Of a DNA stretch of 64,000 bases, positions 53,298-62,657 are shown piece after piece. The notes beneath the pieces are model-generated. The model worked only from the letters and a program-made list of their open reading frames with translations. It had not been told where the DNA came from and ran no database searches. This DNA is from Laburnicola sp. R22_1 (lineage: Eukaryota; Ascomycota; Dothideomycetes; Pleosporales; Didymosphaeriaceae), in the NCBI GenBank assembly GCA_014281115.1, contig JACONQ010000013.1, positions 734,501 through 798,500 of the forward strand, written 5' to 3'. Position 1 is the stretch's first letter. Each line of letters begins with the position of its first letter. The translations under genes were made by a program, and so were the position numbers.

Positions 53298-54447
53298 ATG
53301 GCAGGCAACATCCCCCCACTGCACAAGAAGGACGGGGCTCCCAAAAGCGCAAACGGCCACATACCAGAATCCATATCTCACCGTACAAAGGGCAACACCA
53401 ATGGCACTCAAGACAACGAACAGAAATCAATACTCCCATGGTTAACTAACAAATGGCGCAGCGAGCTCGTGGCAGCCGCAGCGGAATTCGCGGGCACGTT
53501 CATGTTTCTGTTCTTTGCGTACGGCGGCACGCAAGTCTCTAATACGGCGGCCACGTTTGCTGATGCGGCGTCGGCGGGGCTGGATGAGGGGAGTATTACG
53601 CAGGCACCGAATACGAGCGTGTTGTTGTTTATCAGCTTGATATTTGGGTTCAGCTTGATGGTGAATGTATGGGTGTTCTTTCGGGTCAGTGGTGGATTGC
53701 TCAATCCGGCTGTACGTCCATCCATCGCAACTACCACGAGACGACGAATGCCCCATACAACAACAAACACTAACACTCGGCGATAGGTCACACTAGGCCT
53801 CTACCTAGTCGGCGCCCTCACAGCAACCCGAGCAATCCTCTGCTTCATCTCGCAAATGCTCGCCGGCATAGCCTCCGCAGCCGTCGTCTCCGCCATCCTC
53901 CCCGGCCCCCTAAGCGTCAGCACCACCCTCCGTCGGCGTCAGCCCCGCCCAAGGCGTCTTCCTCGAGATGTTCCTCACCTCCCTCCTCGTCTTCACCATC
54001 TTCATGCTCGCCGCAGAAAAGCACAAATCCACATTCCTCGCCCCCGTCGGCATCGGCCTCGCCGTCTTCGTCGCCGAGCTCGTCGGCGTCCTCTTCACCG
54101 GCGGCTCGCTGAACCCCACCCGCTCCTTCGGGCCCTGCGTCGTAACGCGCAACTTCCCAGGGTACCATTACATCTACTGGTTTGGTCCGCTCATGGGAAC
54201 GTTGCTTGCGTGGGGCATGTATAGGATTGTGAAGCTGGTCGAGTATCAGACTGTTAATCCGGGGCAGGACTTTGACGACCACGAGGCTGCGCTGTTTCAC
54301 CCGCCGGATGATCCCGAGAGTAAGGAGCAGGTGCAGAGGCCGAATGTGGCGGCTATTGCGGCGAATGAGGTGGTTGAAGAGGCGGTTAGGGTGGCGAGTA
54401 GGGAGAGTGGGGGGCAGGAGGAGAGGTTCGATGGGATGGAAGAGTAG
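53298..54447 (+). CDS. Aquaporin / MIP-family channel with an apparent one-base frameshift
   Basis: Exon 1 is 53298-53711, a 75-nt intron (GTACGT...CGATAG, branch CTAAC) follows, and exon 2 starts at 53787. Exon 1 has a soluble N-terminus, TM1 (FAGTFMFLFFAYGGTQVS), TM2 and the first pore motif SGGLLNPA. Exon 2 gives TM3-4 (LGLYLVGALTATRAILCF). The frame breaks at about 53930-53931, in CACCCTCCGTCGG: the upstream frame turns into Arg/Pro-rich nonsense ending at 54224. The shifted frame continues perfectly as VSPAQGVFLEMFLTSLLVFT, GIGLAVFVAELVGVLFTGGS, LNPTRSFGPCVV and YIYWFGPLMG, to TAG at 54445-54447. One surplus C explains it; a sequencing error or a null allele are both possible. The second pore motif is NPT instead of NPA, with the conserved Arg present. 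Confidence 0.8.
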
Positions 54448-54896
54448 TTTGGGAGGGGGGAAGTTACGTATCCGGGGAGGTTTTCGAGGGAGGATCTGAC
54501 GTATTCTGGTCGGTGGCATGTGGGTTCGGCTGGATATGCGTCGCCTGATATGTCGGATCTGGGGCGGACTAGCCACACCGGACATCGAAGACCGTACGGT
54601 AGTCGTCTCCACTACTTTTCTGCTCAAGATGCAAATTCTCCCGATTTCTTTCCTCGGCATAGCAGCGCGTACACGTTTGGATAGGAAAAGCGGGGCGTTG
54701 ACGTCTGCAGCGTTGTATTCCTTTGTAGCATCTCCGTCACGGTCTCTCCCAGCGGCGCACTTTCACGATGATGCCCATAAAACACATCTGCGTACAAGAC
54801 GAACGTAATGACAGCCTTTAATGCCTATTCTCGGTAATAATGCCAAACCATTCTCTTTCTCTCCATGCTGCTTCCTGTTCACCAAAAAGCACGACA
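54448..54896. other. Intergenic, convergent 3' ends
   Basis: No supported gene or repeat. Confidence 0.5.
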
Positions 54897-55750
54897 TCAC
54901 CTCGCACAAAGACACATCCGCATCTCCCCACCCCTCAACAACCCCCTCCTCACCTCGCCCAACCGCGCCTCCATCTTATACACCACAAACCAAACCAAAC
55001 AATGCGCGATGAGCACCGCGGAGACGAAGATGAAAATGACGAGGGCGAGGAGTACTACGGTGGTTTGGACGAGCGGGAAGCGCGGTGCTTCTTTCGTTGC
55101 TTTTGGGGGTAGAGGCTGAGCGAGCGGTGGCATCGCCTGTGGAGGGTGCGTGGACTGAGATTCGGAACGCGGGGGGAAAGGCGCGGCGTCGAGCGGGAGT
55201 TCGGTGACGGGGACGTGACCGAGGTACTGGGGTGCGTCGTCGCCGTCGTTGGCTCCTTTCGGCGGTGTGGTGTCGTCCGTGGTCGTTCCCGCTCGCTCTT
55301 TTCCTTTCCCCGTTGCGCTGATAACGTCGTCATCGCCGAGTATCAGGTATGGGTCTCGTACGGTCTTGGCTCGTGTGGGGAATGGTGAGTCCCATGGCTT
55401 TCTGCTTTCGCGTCTTTGGTAGAGGGTGGGTGGTCGACTGGAGGGAGTGGAGGTTGGGGTTTCGCCGGCGCCATCGTAGGCTGTGGTGGGTTTCTGGGGT
55501 GGGGGCAGGGGGGTGCGGATGCGTTAGTATTGGACGAGGAGGATAAGGAGGGCGGTTAGGAGGATGCTAGTTAAGAGGAGGAGGAGGAGCATGGGTCGTG
55601 GACGGAGCGGAGTGCGTAGGAAGTCGGGTTGGGCGTGGAGTAGGGAGGCTCTTTGGTGCGGTGTAGTGTAGTGCGGAATCGGCGTGTAGGGTATGTCCGC
55701 CCGGATGGGGAACAGGCGCAGGTGTATAAGGATGGGTGTCTTCTGAGCGC
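54897..55750 (-). CDS. Two-transmembrane hypothetical protein (5' end not resolved)
   Basis: Exon 55750-55536 follows an acceptor (CTGGCAG) and ends in a Leu-rich TM helix (MLLLLLLTSILLTALLILL). A 42-nt intron (55535-55494, GTCCAATACTAAC...CCCCAG with a perfect TACTAAC branch point) leads to exon 55493-54897. That exon encodes a ~120-residue hydrophilic region (KPTTAYDGAGETPTSTPSSR, SRKPWDSPFPTRAKTVRDPY, LILGDDDVI) and a second TM helix (VLLALVIFIFVSAVLIAHCL) with a short tail ending CLCAR. The frame is continuous and codon use looks coding. A first exon should lie upstream of 55770 but I cannot place it; the ATG inside the first TM is an alternative start. No family recognised. Confidence 0.55.
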
Positions 55751-55770
55751 CTGCCAGTATCAATAACAAG

Positions 55771-56582
55771 TACTTATTGACAGAGGTTGTAGGGTTTAGA
55801 AAGAAAGAAATAGGCGCTCTTTCCCCCTTCCTCCTAGGCGCATCGTACTTTCCTTAGGAGATCAGATCATCCACCCAGCCCAGCCTAGTTTCTTGTCCCG
55901 CTTTGGGTGTCCAGATGCATGACACGCGCGTCCTCGCCGAGTAACCGACACGTGCAAATCAGCATATCGTCTTTCCTCGGCACATGTCTCACCCAGTCCC
56001 GTCCCGCTCCCGCCATCTTCCAAGGTCGAGGACAGAAACCTAGGTTAGGTATCTTTTATTGGTATTGGAGTGAAGTCATTTGAAATCGAAAATTCGAACT
56101 AGGTCTAGCAATCGGTGTTTTTCTCGTATCGTCTTGATTAGCAATATTTTACATTAGGAACAGATGGCTTAGCGGATTCTGTGGATGGGCAACACTAAGG
56201 TCTAAGTTCCTCGCATCAGTGGTAGAAATCAGGCTTAGTAACGTGTAGGCTCTTGGGTATGCGGAAGTAAGACTGGGTTTGATCGTCCTTACTGATTACG
56301 TACTAGACGTATACATGTCCAGTCGACATAGAAGCTAGATATTCGCGTGTCTTTTTTGAGTAGCTTGCAAAGTCTCTCGTGTCTAGTTTCGAATATTGGT
56401 AGACTCATCCGCTAGATGGAAGAAACGCCAACACAGACTGGACAAGCTTGCAAGGCGAGGAATTCGAGACTAATCCATAAGCTGTAATAGCTGTGGCTAT
56501 ACAGTAGGGGCCCACCCATATCACTTGCCCCCCGTACAGTGGCTCTCGCTTCACCAATTGCCCTTTTACCGGGGTTTGCACC
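55771..56582. other. Intergenic, no gene seen
   Basis: Might hold the missing first exon of the two-TM gene (an ATG frame of 11 codons lies near 55918 on the minus strand), but this is unproven. No repeat seen. Confidence 0.4.
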
Positions 56583-57675
56583 GTGAGGCCCAGCGTTGCA
56601 GTGAAGACCCTATCGGCCGCGGGGTCAGTATCTCCATCGAAATTCATACTAAAGCCTGCTGATGGTCAAAGAAGTCGGGCAAAAATCATTGTAGCCGTCA
56701 TGGGGATCACGGGTGTCGGAAAATCCACGTTCATCCAGCTCCTCGCTGACAACAAAACGAAGGTGAAAGCTGGTCATAACTTAGACTCATGTGAGCTAGC
56801 ATTCTGCATTCCAATGTCTTTCCGCTGATTCTTATTTCACTAGGCACTACAGCCGTTCAAAAAGTCGCATGTACACTACCCAACGGAAAGAAGATTACTA
56901 CCTTATGGTGGACACACCTGGATTCGACGATGCCAAGCGCACTGACTCTGAAATTCTTCGAGATGTCATTACCTGGTTGAACTAGACGCACAAGTCTCAA
57001 AAAATTACCCGGTGTCGTGTACTTGCATCGCATACTAGATCCGAGGGTCGGGCTCAACGAGCTCTACAGCGCTAATGATCAGAGAGGAGTGGTTCTGGAT
57101 ACTACAGTTTTGGACATAATGGACAAGATACAGAGAGTCGAGAAGAAGATCTAATCTCGAACACTATGATCAAGAAGACTTCGCGCACTCTCGGTACACG
57201 GTATAACGCTGTGAGGGAAAGCAGTGGGTGTGCTAAAGAACGCAGTGGAATCTCGAACACTAAATTTTGGAAATCGATGATCGATCAAGAAAGGAAGGTG
57301 ATGCGGCATGACAGGAAAGAACATACGGCACGGAAAATAGTTGAGTACCTAATCGAGAAGAGACAACAGACCACACCGAACAAACACAATGCGTTGGTCG
57401 AGGTAGGACCGAAACACTATCAGAGTGAAACAGACACGGCCGTGATCTCTGAATCTGAAGGCGTCAAAGACTCGTCGAATGAAAAGATCATCGAGAAGGC
57501 AAAAGCACGTCAAGATCTCACCCCGGGTAAAGATTCTGGCACAACAAACTTGCATGGAAACATGCTATCGACGGGAATTCATCCCGGAACATCCGAGGTG
57601 GAGAGACGTCATATCAATAGTGGTCAACTGGGGCCTGAAACACGATCCACGACGGCAATGTGTCATTCCAATTGA
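56583..57675 (+). pseudogene. AIG1-like P-loop GTPase pseudogene
   Basis: Exon 1 has the G1 motif in IIVAVMGITGVGKSTFIQLL and ends LDSC at a GTGAGC donor (56789). The acceptor CACTAG (56845) rejoins TTAVQKVACTLPNGKKIT. A one-base shift at about 56902 then moves to LMVDTPGFDDAKRTDSEILR (G3 motif DTPG). A TAG at 56983-56985 and a further shift precede LPGVVYLHRI-like sequence. Downstream, FWKSMIDQERKVMRHDRKEH and ARKIVEYLIEKRQQTT match the C-terminal part of fungal AIG1-type G-domain proteins. Hairpin-repeat copy C sits inside it (57162-57226). Such GTPases are expanded in fungi with unknown roles. This copy is clearly inactive. Confidence 0.7.
57162..57226 (+). repeat. Dispersed hairpin repeat, copy C, inside the GTPase pseudogene
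   Basis: 65 bp matching copy D. A 14-bp direct repeat AATCTCGAACACTA is found at 57153-57166 and 57249-57262, spanning the copy, but its left edge overlaps the repeat and the 8-bp flanks do not match. The insertion scar is therefore unclear. Confidence 0.8.
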
Positions 57676-59198
57676 CCCCGCGGTGTCAAATATCACCATT
57701 AATACCTCTACAGGGGTGTTACCAGTTGCAGCAGGATCTGTTGTGGAGATACAGTATGTCAGATTGAAGACTGTGGTTCATGTAAACATTTACGTAGACG
57801 ATAAAGTTAGGACAGATGGAGGAGGCTTGGGAGCTTACCTTTTCTCAATAGTCGTGTAGAGAATTAATGTCTTGTTAATTAAACGCGGACGGTACAAGAC
57901 GGTAGCTGAAGAGTAAGTAGAGAGAGCCAGAGATTTCACAATGTTCCTCATATGGACTAGCGCGAGATTAGATCGGAAAATGACGCTAGTCTACGCTAGT
58001 GTATGGCCACTTTTCCGTCATCCTCTCTCCAATCCTACGCGACCTGTCCGTCGTGCAAGAGCTGCGATAGACATTCATTTTTTTTGAGACGATTGCAAAA
58101 GCCATGAGGTGCACGCCGTGACCTCACTGCCTCTAGCAGACGTCGTGCGCGCCAACCACTCTAGAGCCTCGCAATCCTCTTCGCCATACTGGAGCACAAC
58201 AACAATAACCCGCGCTGGCTTCGCGAATTCATGCATGCGGATGTGTAGAAACAGGATCACTCAAAGGCACTGCGATTACCCTTCCTGGGTACTAATCGCA
58301 TTTCAAGTATCCTCCAAGAGCGAACCTCGGCTGGCAATTGAGCAGACACGGGTGGCCTTCCACCCGAGAGACACTCGCTCTGCTGCTGGTTGCTACACTG
58401 TGTAAGCCTTTTGAACGTGGAGGGGTCGGGTGCTTACCTTGGGCACAGTTTGGAGAATCATACACAACCTCGGCAACCACGCGTAGCCTGTTTCCAAATT
58501 TCCGAATTTCATCACATAGGCATGCACGGACACGGTCATGCGAGACTGTACAGACCAGAGCCTCATGTTCTAAACCGGATATCGGCAGCCACCGCCATCC
58601 GTGGCTGAAACGTGTGAGACTGAGACCAGCGTTTTGGATCGGCGGCTTAACGTCGGAGATCCAGATGTCTGGTTTGCTCAGCATCGTTCGGCTCGTCATC
58701 CTGGTGTTTGTTTCTATGGCGACCTCTCATAGATCGGGAAAAGAATCTTCTTCCCAGGCTATCGTTGTCGGTATCGGTGACGATGACTGCTGTGATTTCA
58801 TACCAAGCCAGGCATTGACTACGTCTCCTCTAAAATTAACTCGACAATCGGCACTGTGCGCTTGGCGTTTGGGGTTGGCGTCGGCATACACTGTACACCT
58901 GAGAATAGATCATTCACACGATATCGGCTCTTTATGGCATTCTCTCCAGTATAAATGAGCCTTAGACTGCTCCATGCTACACATCATCATTACGGAACAA
59001 CCATCTATTTTCATCAACACGTCACTCACTCTAGTGTCTTATTTTTACTACTAATTCCATTTTTTATATCTCCAGCCCAGTGCCATCTACGATTTGTTCC
59101 ACTTTGCCTCATCAACAGTTCGCAGGGCAAATCCATTCTTTGCTACATCGCTATCACACACCTCAAGAACTTCTTCGAACAACTCTCTAGAAAGCAAG
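57676..59198. other. Intergenic and 5' leader of the KEP-like gene
   Basis: No firm gene. A frame from 58664 (MSGLLSIVRLVILVFVSMAT...) has a signal-like start and about 98 residues but no other support. A TATA box lies at 58949-58957. Confidence 0.4.
58949..58957 (+). promoter_or_regulatory. Possible TATA box of the Kex2-repeat gene
   Basis: GTATAAATG about 240 bp before the ATG at 59199, consistent with a long fungal 5' leader; single-motif evidence. Confidence 0.4.
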
Positions 59199-59915
59199 AT
59201 GCGTTTCACCGTTGCCACCATCGCGGCCATGGCCCTCATCCTCTCCGCCTCTGCGGCGCCCGCTTCTACTCAATCCTCTAGCGAAAAAGCTCCCGCTCGG
59301 CGCAATGACAACTCTGGAGCAAACGTGGGTAGCGCCTCTGGCCGCCGCAGCTCCATGAATTTGGCCAGGGCTCCTAGAACAGTCCCTCGCAACGCCGTAG
59401 AGACTGTCTCCTTCGGTCTTTCTACTTCGAAGCGTCAGGCCGCCGTGCCAAAGAACGACGCAAAAAAGACCGACACTAGCGACAGTTCCGATACCTCCAG
59501 CTCAGACAGCTCTACCAGCTGTGACAGCACCAGCAGCGATAGCGACTGTCCCGCAGACGCGACGAAGTCCGCTGTGAAGCCAGCCCGAAAGTTGCGCCTC
59601 AAGCGTAGCCAGGTGTCCACCAAGGGGCAAGCTCGCCGCGATAGCGACTCTGATAGCAACGGCTTCAGCGATAGCGGTATCGACAACGACAGCGACAGCG
59701 ATGACGAAGATCGCGCGCGAGCAGTCCAAAACTTCCGTCAGAAGCGTCGTCAGCTATCCAGCAAGGCCAAGGCCAACAAGAAGAGAGATTCCGACAGCGA
59801 CAGCGACAGCAACAGCATCGATAGTGCCGACAGCGACAGTGAAAGCGAGAACGCAAGTCGCGCCCGGGGATCATTCACCAAGCGCCGAGTCACCAGGCGT
59901 CAGCTCCGTGCCTAA
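59199..59915 (+). CDS. Secreted Kex2-processed, Ser/Asp-repeat protein (238 aa)
   Basis: The ATG at 59199 gives a signal peptide (MRFTVATIAAMALILSASAA). The mature part has regularly spaced dibasic sites (KRQAAV, KLRLKRSQ, ARRDSDSDS, KRRQLSS, KKRDSDSDS, TKRRVTRRQL) separating Ser/Asp-rich blocks such as SDSSDTSSSDSS and DNDSDSDDED. Three blocks share the pattern K/R-R-S/Q-x2-S-x-K-x-x-A-x-R/K-R-D-S-D-S-D-S, indicating internal duplication. This layout fits fungal Kex2-processed repeat proteins, which are cleaved in the Golgi into several peptides. There are only two Cys, both in the Ser block. The calcium- or metal-binding look of the (SD)n tracts is a guess. Function unknown. Confidence 0.78.
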   Translation: MRFTVATIAAMALILSASAAPASTQSSSEKAPARRNDNSGANVGSASGRRSSMNLARAPRTVPRNAVETVSFGLSTSKRQAAVPKNDAKKTDTSDSSDTSSSDSSTSCDSTSSDSDCPADATKSAVKPARKLRLKRSQVSTKGQARRDSDSDSNGFSDSGIDNDSDSDDEDRARAVQNFRQKRRQLSSKAKANKKRDSDSDSDSNSIDSADSDSESENASRARGSFTKRRVTRRQLRA

Positions 59916-61340
59916 GTGGCTACTATCTACGAGGAAGGAGACTGCTCAGGAGTAGGCTGAGGCGTACTGGAGATGGATTTGATGTTGATTGGGTGTTACG
60001 CATTTTCCTTGTTTTGCATTGCTTTTTTTGTATATACCTGGGTCCAGGTTGGCCTTTTCGAGCGTATCCCGCATATGAATAGAGTGGCATTGATGAATTG
60101 GTGGTTTTTCAAATCAATGATAATTCTTAAACAAAGTGCTCTCAGGTGAAGTCTACTTCTCTTCTATAGATGAGCGGCGTTTCTAACGCGAGTTCATTAC
60201 GTACGTTGGGTATGATATGAGTGTAGAATTGTTCCTCGTGTTTACGATTGTGGAATAGCCGCGCCGTCTCTCCGCAGCATAGAGACTACACCAGTGATAT
60301 TTTCATTCGTTCATATCCGTTTATAGTCGGCTTAATCTTTTACAAATTATGAGTTAGAAGAACGCAGCAAGTTACTTCGAAGTTTTCTATCTTAGGTAGC
60401 TCTCTTCACAGTATTCCCATAGATCTCATGTTTACACTGATTACTATTGGTCAGTTTGTTGACTGTTTGCATCAAATAATTGAGACCCTGTTAAGAAGTC
60501 TTGTCATAGAAAGGCATGTAGATAGCTCTATAGAGCCACATTCTACACCCGTACCATGAATTTTACGAAGGAAAATAAGGTAGGTATGACGAGTTCAAAA
60601 TTTGACGAAGTGTACCCAAGGTACCGCAGGCAACCGCGCGTCACGTGATTGTCTTCAACTTTGGTACCTGTGGACGGACCATGGTACACCGTAATCGGCA
60701 TGAGGAGCCGATTTACACGTGCTAGCAAATAGGGTCCCTAAACAGCCGCTAAAAACTAGTCTCACTACTTTACCTTGTTACAAAGTGTTTTTCTAGCACC
60801 CCCACAGCTTCCTATCACAGTGTTATACCGTGTACCCAACGTGCGCGAAGTCTTCTACATAGTATTCAAGGTACGTATTGAGCAACAAATGCCTTCCGCT
60901 CGGATGCAGCCTTATATAATAACATAAACTAGCAGCATCACGACTACCGGGAGCGACCTTCGGTCCACAGTCATTTACCCCGAATGGCTGCTTCTTATAC
61001 CTTGTTTATGGTTAGCTTGAGTGCAAGGGCACGGACCACTGCTAGTGCCCTCAAGCTGTATTCACCATACCATGGTAAGGTACGCAGACTCCTCTTAGTC
61101 ATACAGAGGAATATAAAATCTCTCCCGCATCAAATTTCGACTCTACCTCACTTACTTCTATCAACTTCTACCTGCAGTGGAAGAAAAGCTCTCTCGCTCC
61201 GATACACCTACACCCGATCAAAGACAAGGTATCCTATTGGGAAGGCCACCTCTCCAGTCTTTTTCCACATTCACAGTCTCTTTTAACCCTTCAAAGAGAT
61301 CCGGGCGACTCAATTTTAGCTTCGTATCTCGTCGACATCT
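59916..61340. other. Intergenic with one hairpin-repeat copy
   Basis: AT-rich 3' flank then unremarkable sequence. TATATAATAACATAAAC near 60913 and ATATAAAAT near 61112 are TATA-like. No other gene supported. Confidence 0.45.
60803..60863 (-). repeat. Dispersed hairpin repeat, copy E (diverged)
   Basis: On the plus strand CACAGCTTCCTATCACAGTG then TTATACCGTGTACCCAACGT and GCGCGAAGTCTTCTACATAG. It aligns over its whole length with the reverse complement of copies C and D, with a 2-nt gap and several substitutions. The stem bases CACGG...CTGTG on the minus strand are kept. Confidence 0.75.
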
Positions 61341-62657
61341 ATGTACTCGCACGCGAGCAACACGCAGAATCTATTGGGCGCAAGGCAGGGTATACCTCAC
61401 CGCCTGGAAGAGATGGTCGGACATGATCGCGCGCCGGAAAGGAAAACCCCACAACAAGCATGCTGCATATCGCCTGCTATCGAAGGTTGGGACGATTATA
61501 CACCTGCGCTATTTTGCCTTAAATGCGGCACTGTCTTCGAGGAAGGTGGTCGTTTTGGTACTATTGGATCTGGCGAAGACGTACGTGCTACCTACCAGGG
61601 CTTCATGCAGTGGCACGACAACATGGCTAAAAACATGCAGTCCACCCAATCTTCAGTCCCGATCTGCCAGCGCTGCGGTGAAGGTCACCACTCATCCGAC
61701 TGCCCTGTCCCCCTACCTACCTTCCATAAATTCATGGACCTCGCATTGGAGCTACGCGAGCGCATCTACGGATTTGCACTTACATGCCGTCAACCAATTA
61801 TCCCTCATCTCTGCGACGACTTCCACGACCAGGTCAAATTCCACGATGACAACCAAGAAGAACACAATGCGATCAGCAACCTCCTAGGTATCACCCGAGT
61901 CTCCAAACAAATCCGCGGCGAGTCCCTCCCCTTGTTTTACTCAGCAAACACTTTTGCAATCGGCAAAGACACAACAACCTACTTCTCGCGGCTCGCTCAC
62001 CTCGACCGCTTGCGCCTCATCCGGCACGTCTGCTTCAGCATCCCCGTACCCAGCGATATTAGCGCAGCTGGAAGCCTTCTTCGCCAAATGAACCAATACA
62101 TCAAAGAATCCGACGCATACGAGGAATATGTCGGCAACGCGGACATAGGCCGTAATTACATGACTCTGACCCAACACCCACAGTACTTCATCGGAGGCAT
62201 CAGCGATCTAAACACCATCATCACCCTCCGCAAACTCACCACCCCGCTCACCAACGCCGGATCCACTTACACATCTAAACTCGTTCTCTTTGTTCCCAAC
62301 ACGGAGCGCTTCACGTGCAAGTTGAAATGGTTCTCCAGCGTCATGCACGGTCTCGGGGTTCAGATCCACTATGTGGGGAACAATACCCTGGATGATAGCA
62401 CCCGCAGTTATGCGTCTACCACCTGGCACCAGAAGTTCCAGAAGAAGGACTTCAAGGAAGAGGATAGAATGGTTGTTCAGTATGATGACAACGGCCAGAC
62501 GGAGGCGTATCGCCGTGCGTTGGAGATGTGCCCGGAGTTGGAGAAACGGCCGCGTCCGAAAGTTTGGTCCTATATGCGGACGGATTGTCGGAGGGACACG
62601 GCGCGCTGGTTCGATTATGTTCCTGAAGGTGGGGGTATTCCTGCTTCCTACGTGTAG
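61341..62657 (+). CDS. F-box-like/zinc-knuckle hypothetical protein (438 aa)
   Basis: A single frame from the ATG at 61341 to TAG at 62655-62657. Early Cys pairs (ALFCLKCGTVFEEG) and a CCHC-type knuckle (ICQRCGEGHHSSDCP, near residue 109) precede FMDLALELRERIYGFAL. That last segment is the short LxLELRERIY motif of a very large fungal family related to F-box proteins, followed by LLGITRVSKQIRGESLPLFY. The knuckle plus this motif is less usual. The rest has no transmembrane helix or enzyme motif, and ends VPEGGGIPASYV. A spliced upstream exon cannot be excluded because the frame above 61341 is also open in parts. Role unknown. Confidence 0.72.
   Translation: MYSHASNTQNLLGARQGIPHRLEEMVGHDRAPERKTPQQACCISPAIEGWDDYTPALFCLKCGTVFEEGGRFGTIGSGEDVRATYQGFMQWHDNMAKNMQSTQSSVPICQRCGEGHHSSDCPVPLPTFHKFMDLALELRERIYGFALTCRQPIIPHLCDDFHDQVKFHDDNQEEHNAISNLLGITRVSKQIRGESLPLFYSANTFAIGKDTTTYFSRLAHLDRLRLIRHVCFSIPVPSDISAAGSLLRQMNQYIKESDAYEEYVGNADIGRNYMTLTQHPQYFIGGISDLNTIITLRKLTTPLTNAGSTYTSKLVLFVPNTERFTCKLKWFSSVMHGLGVQIHYVGNNTLDDSTRSYASTTWHQKFQKKDFKEEDRMVVQYDDNGQTEAYRRALEMCPELEKRPRPKVWSYMRTDCRRDTARWFDYVPEGGGIPASYV

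Noticed and set aside
53910..54660. 247-residue minus-strand frame opposite the aquaporin
   Set aside because: Arg/Pro/Ile-rich antisense translation with no motif.
58664..58958. Possible 98-residue secreted protein
   Set aside because: Only a hydrophobic start supports it. It overlaps the probable promoter of the gene at 59199, with no Cys pattern or homology.
59435..59874. Minus-strand frames opposite the Kex2-repeat gene
   Set aside because: Simple shadows of Ser/Asp repeats (Ala/Val/Arg/Cys patterns).
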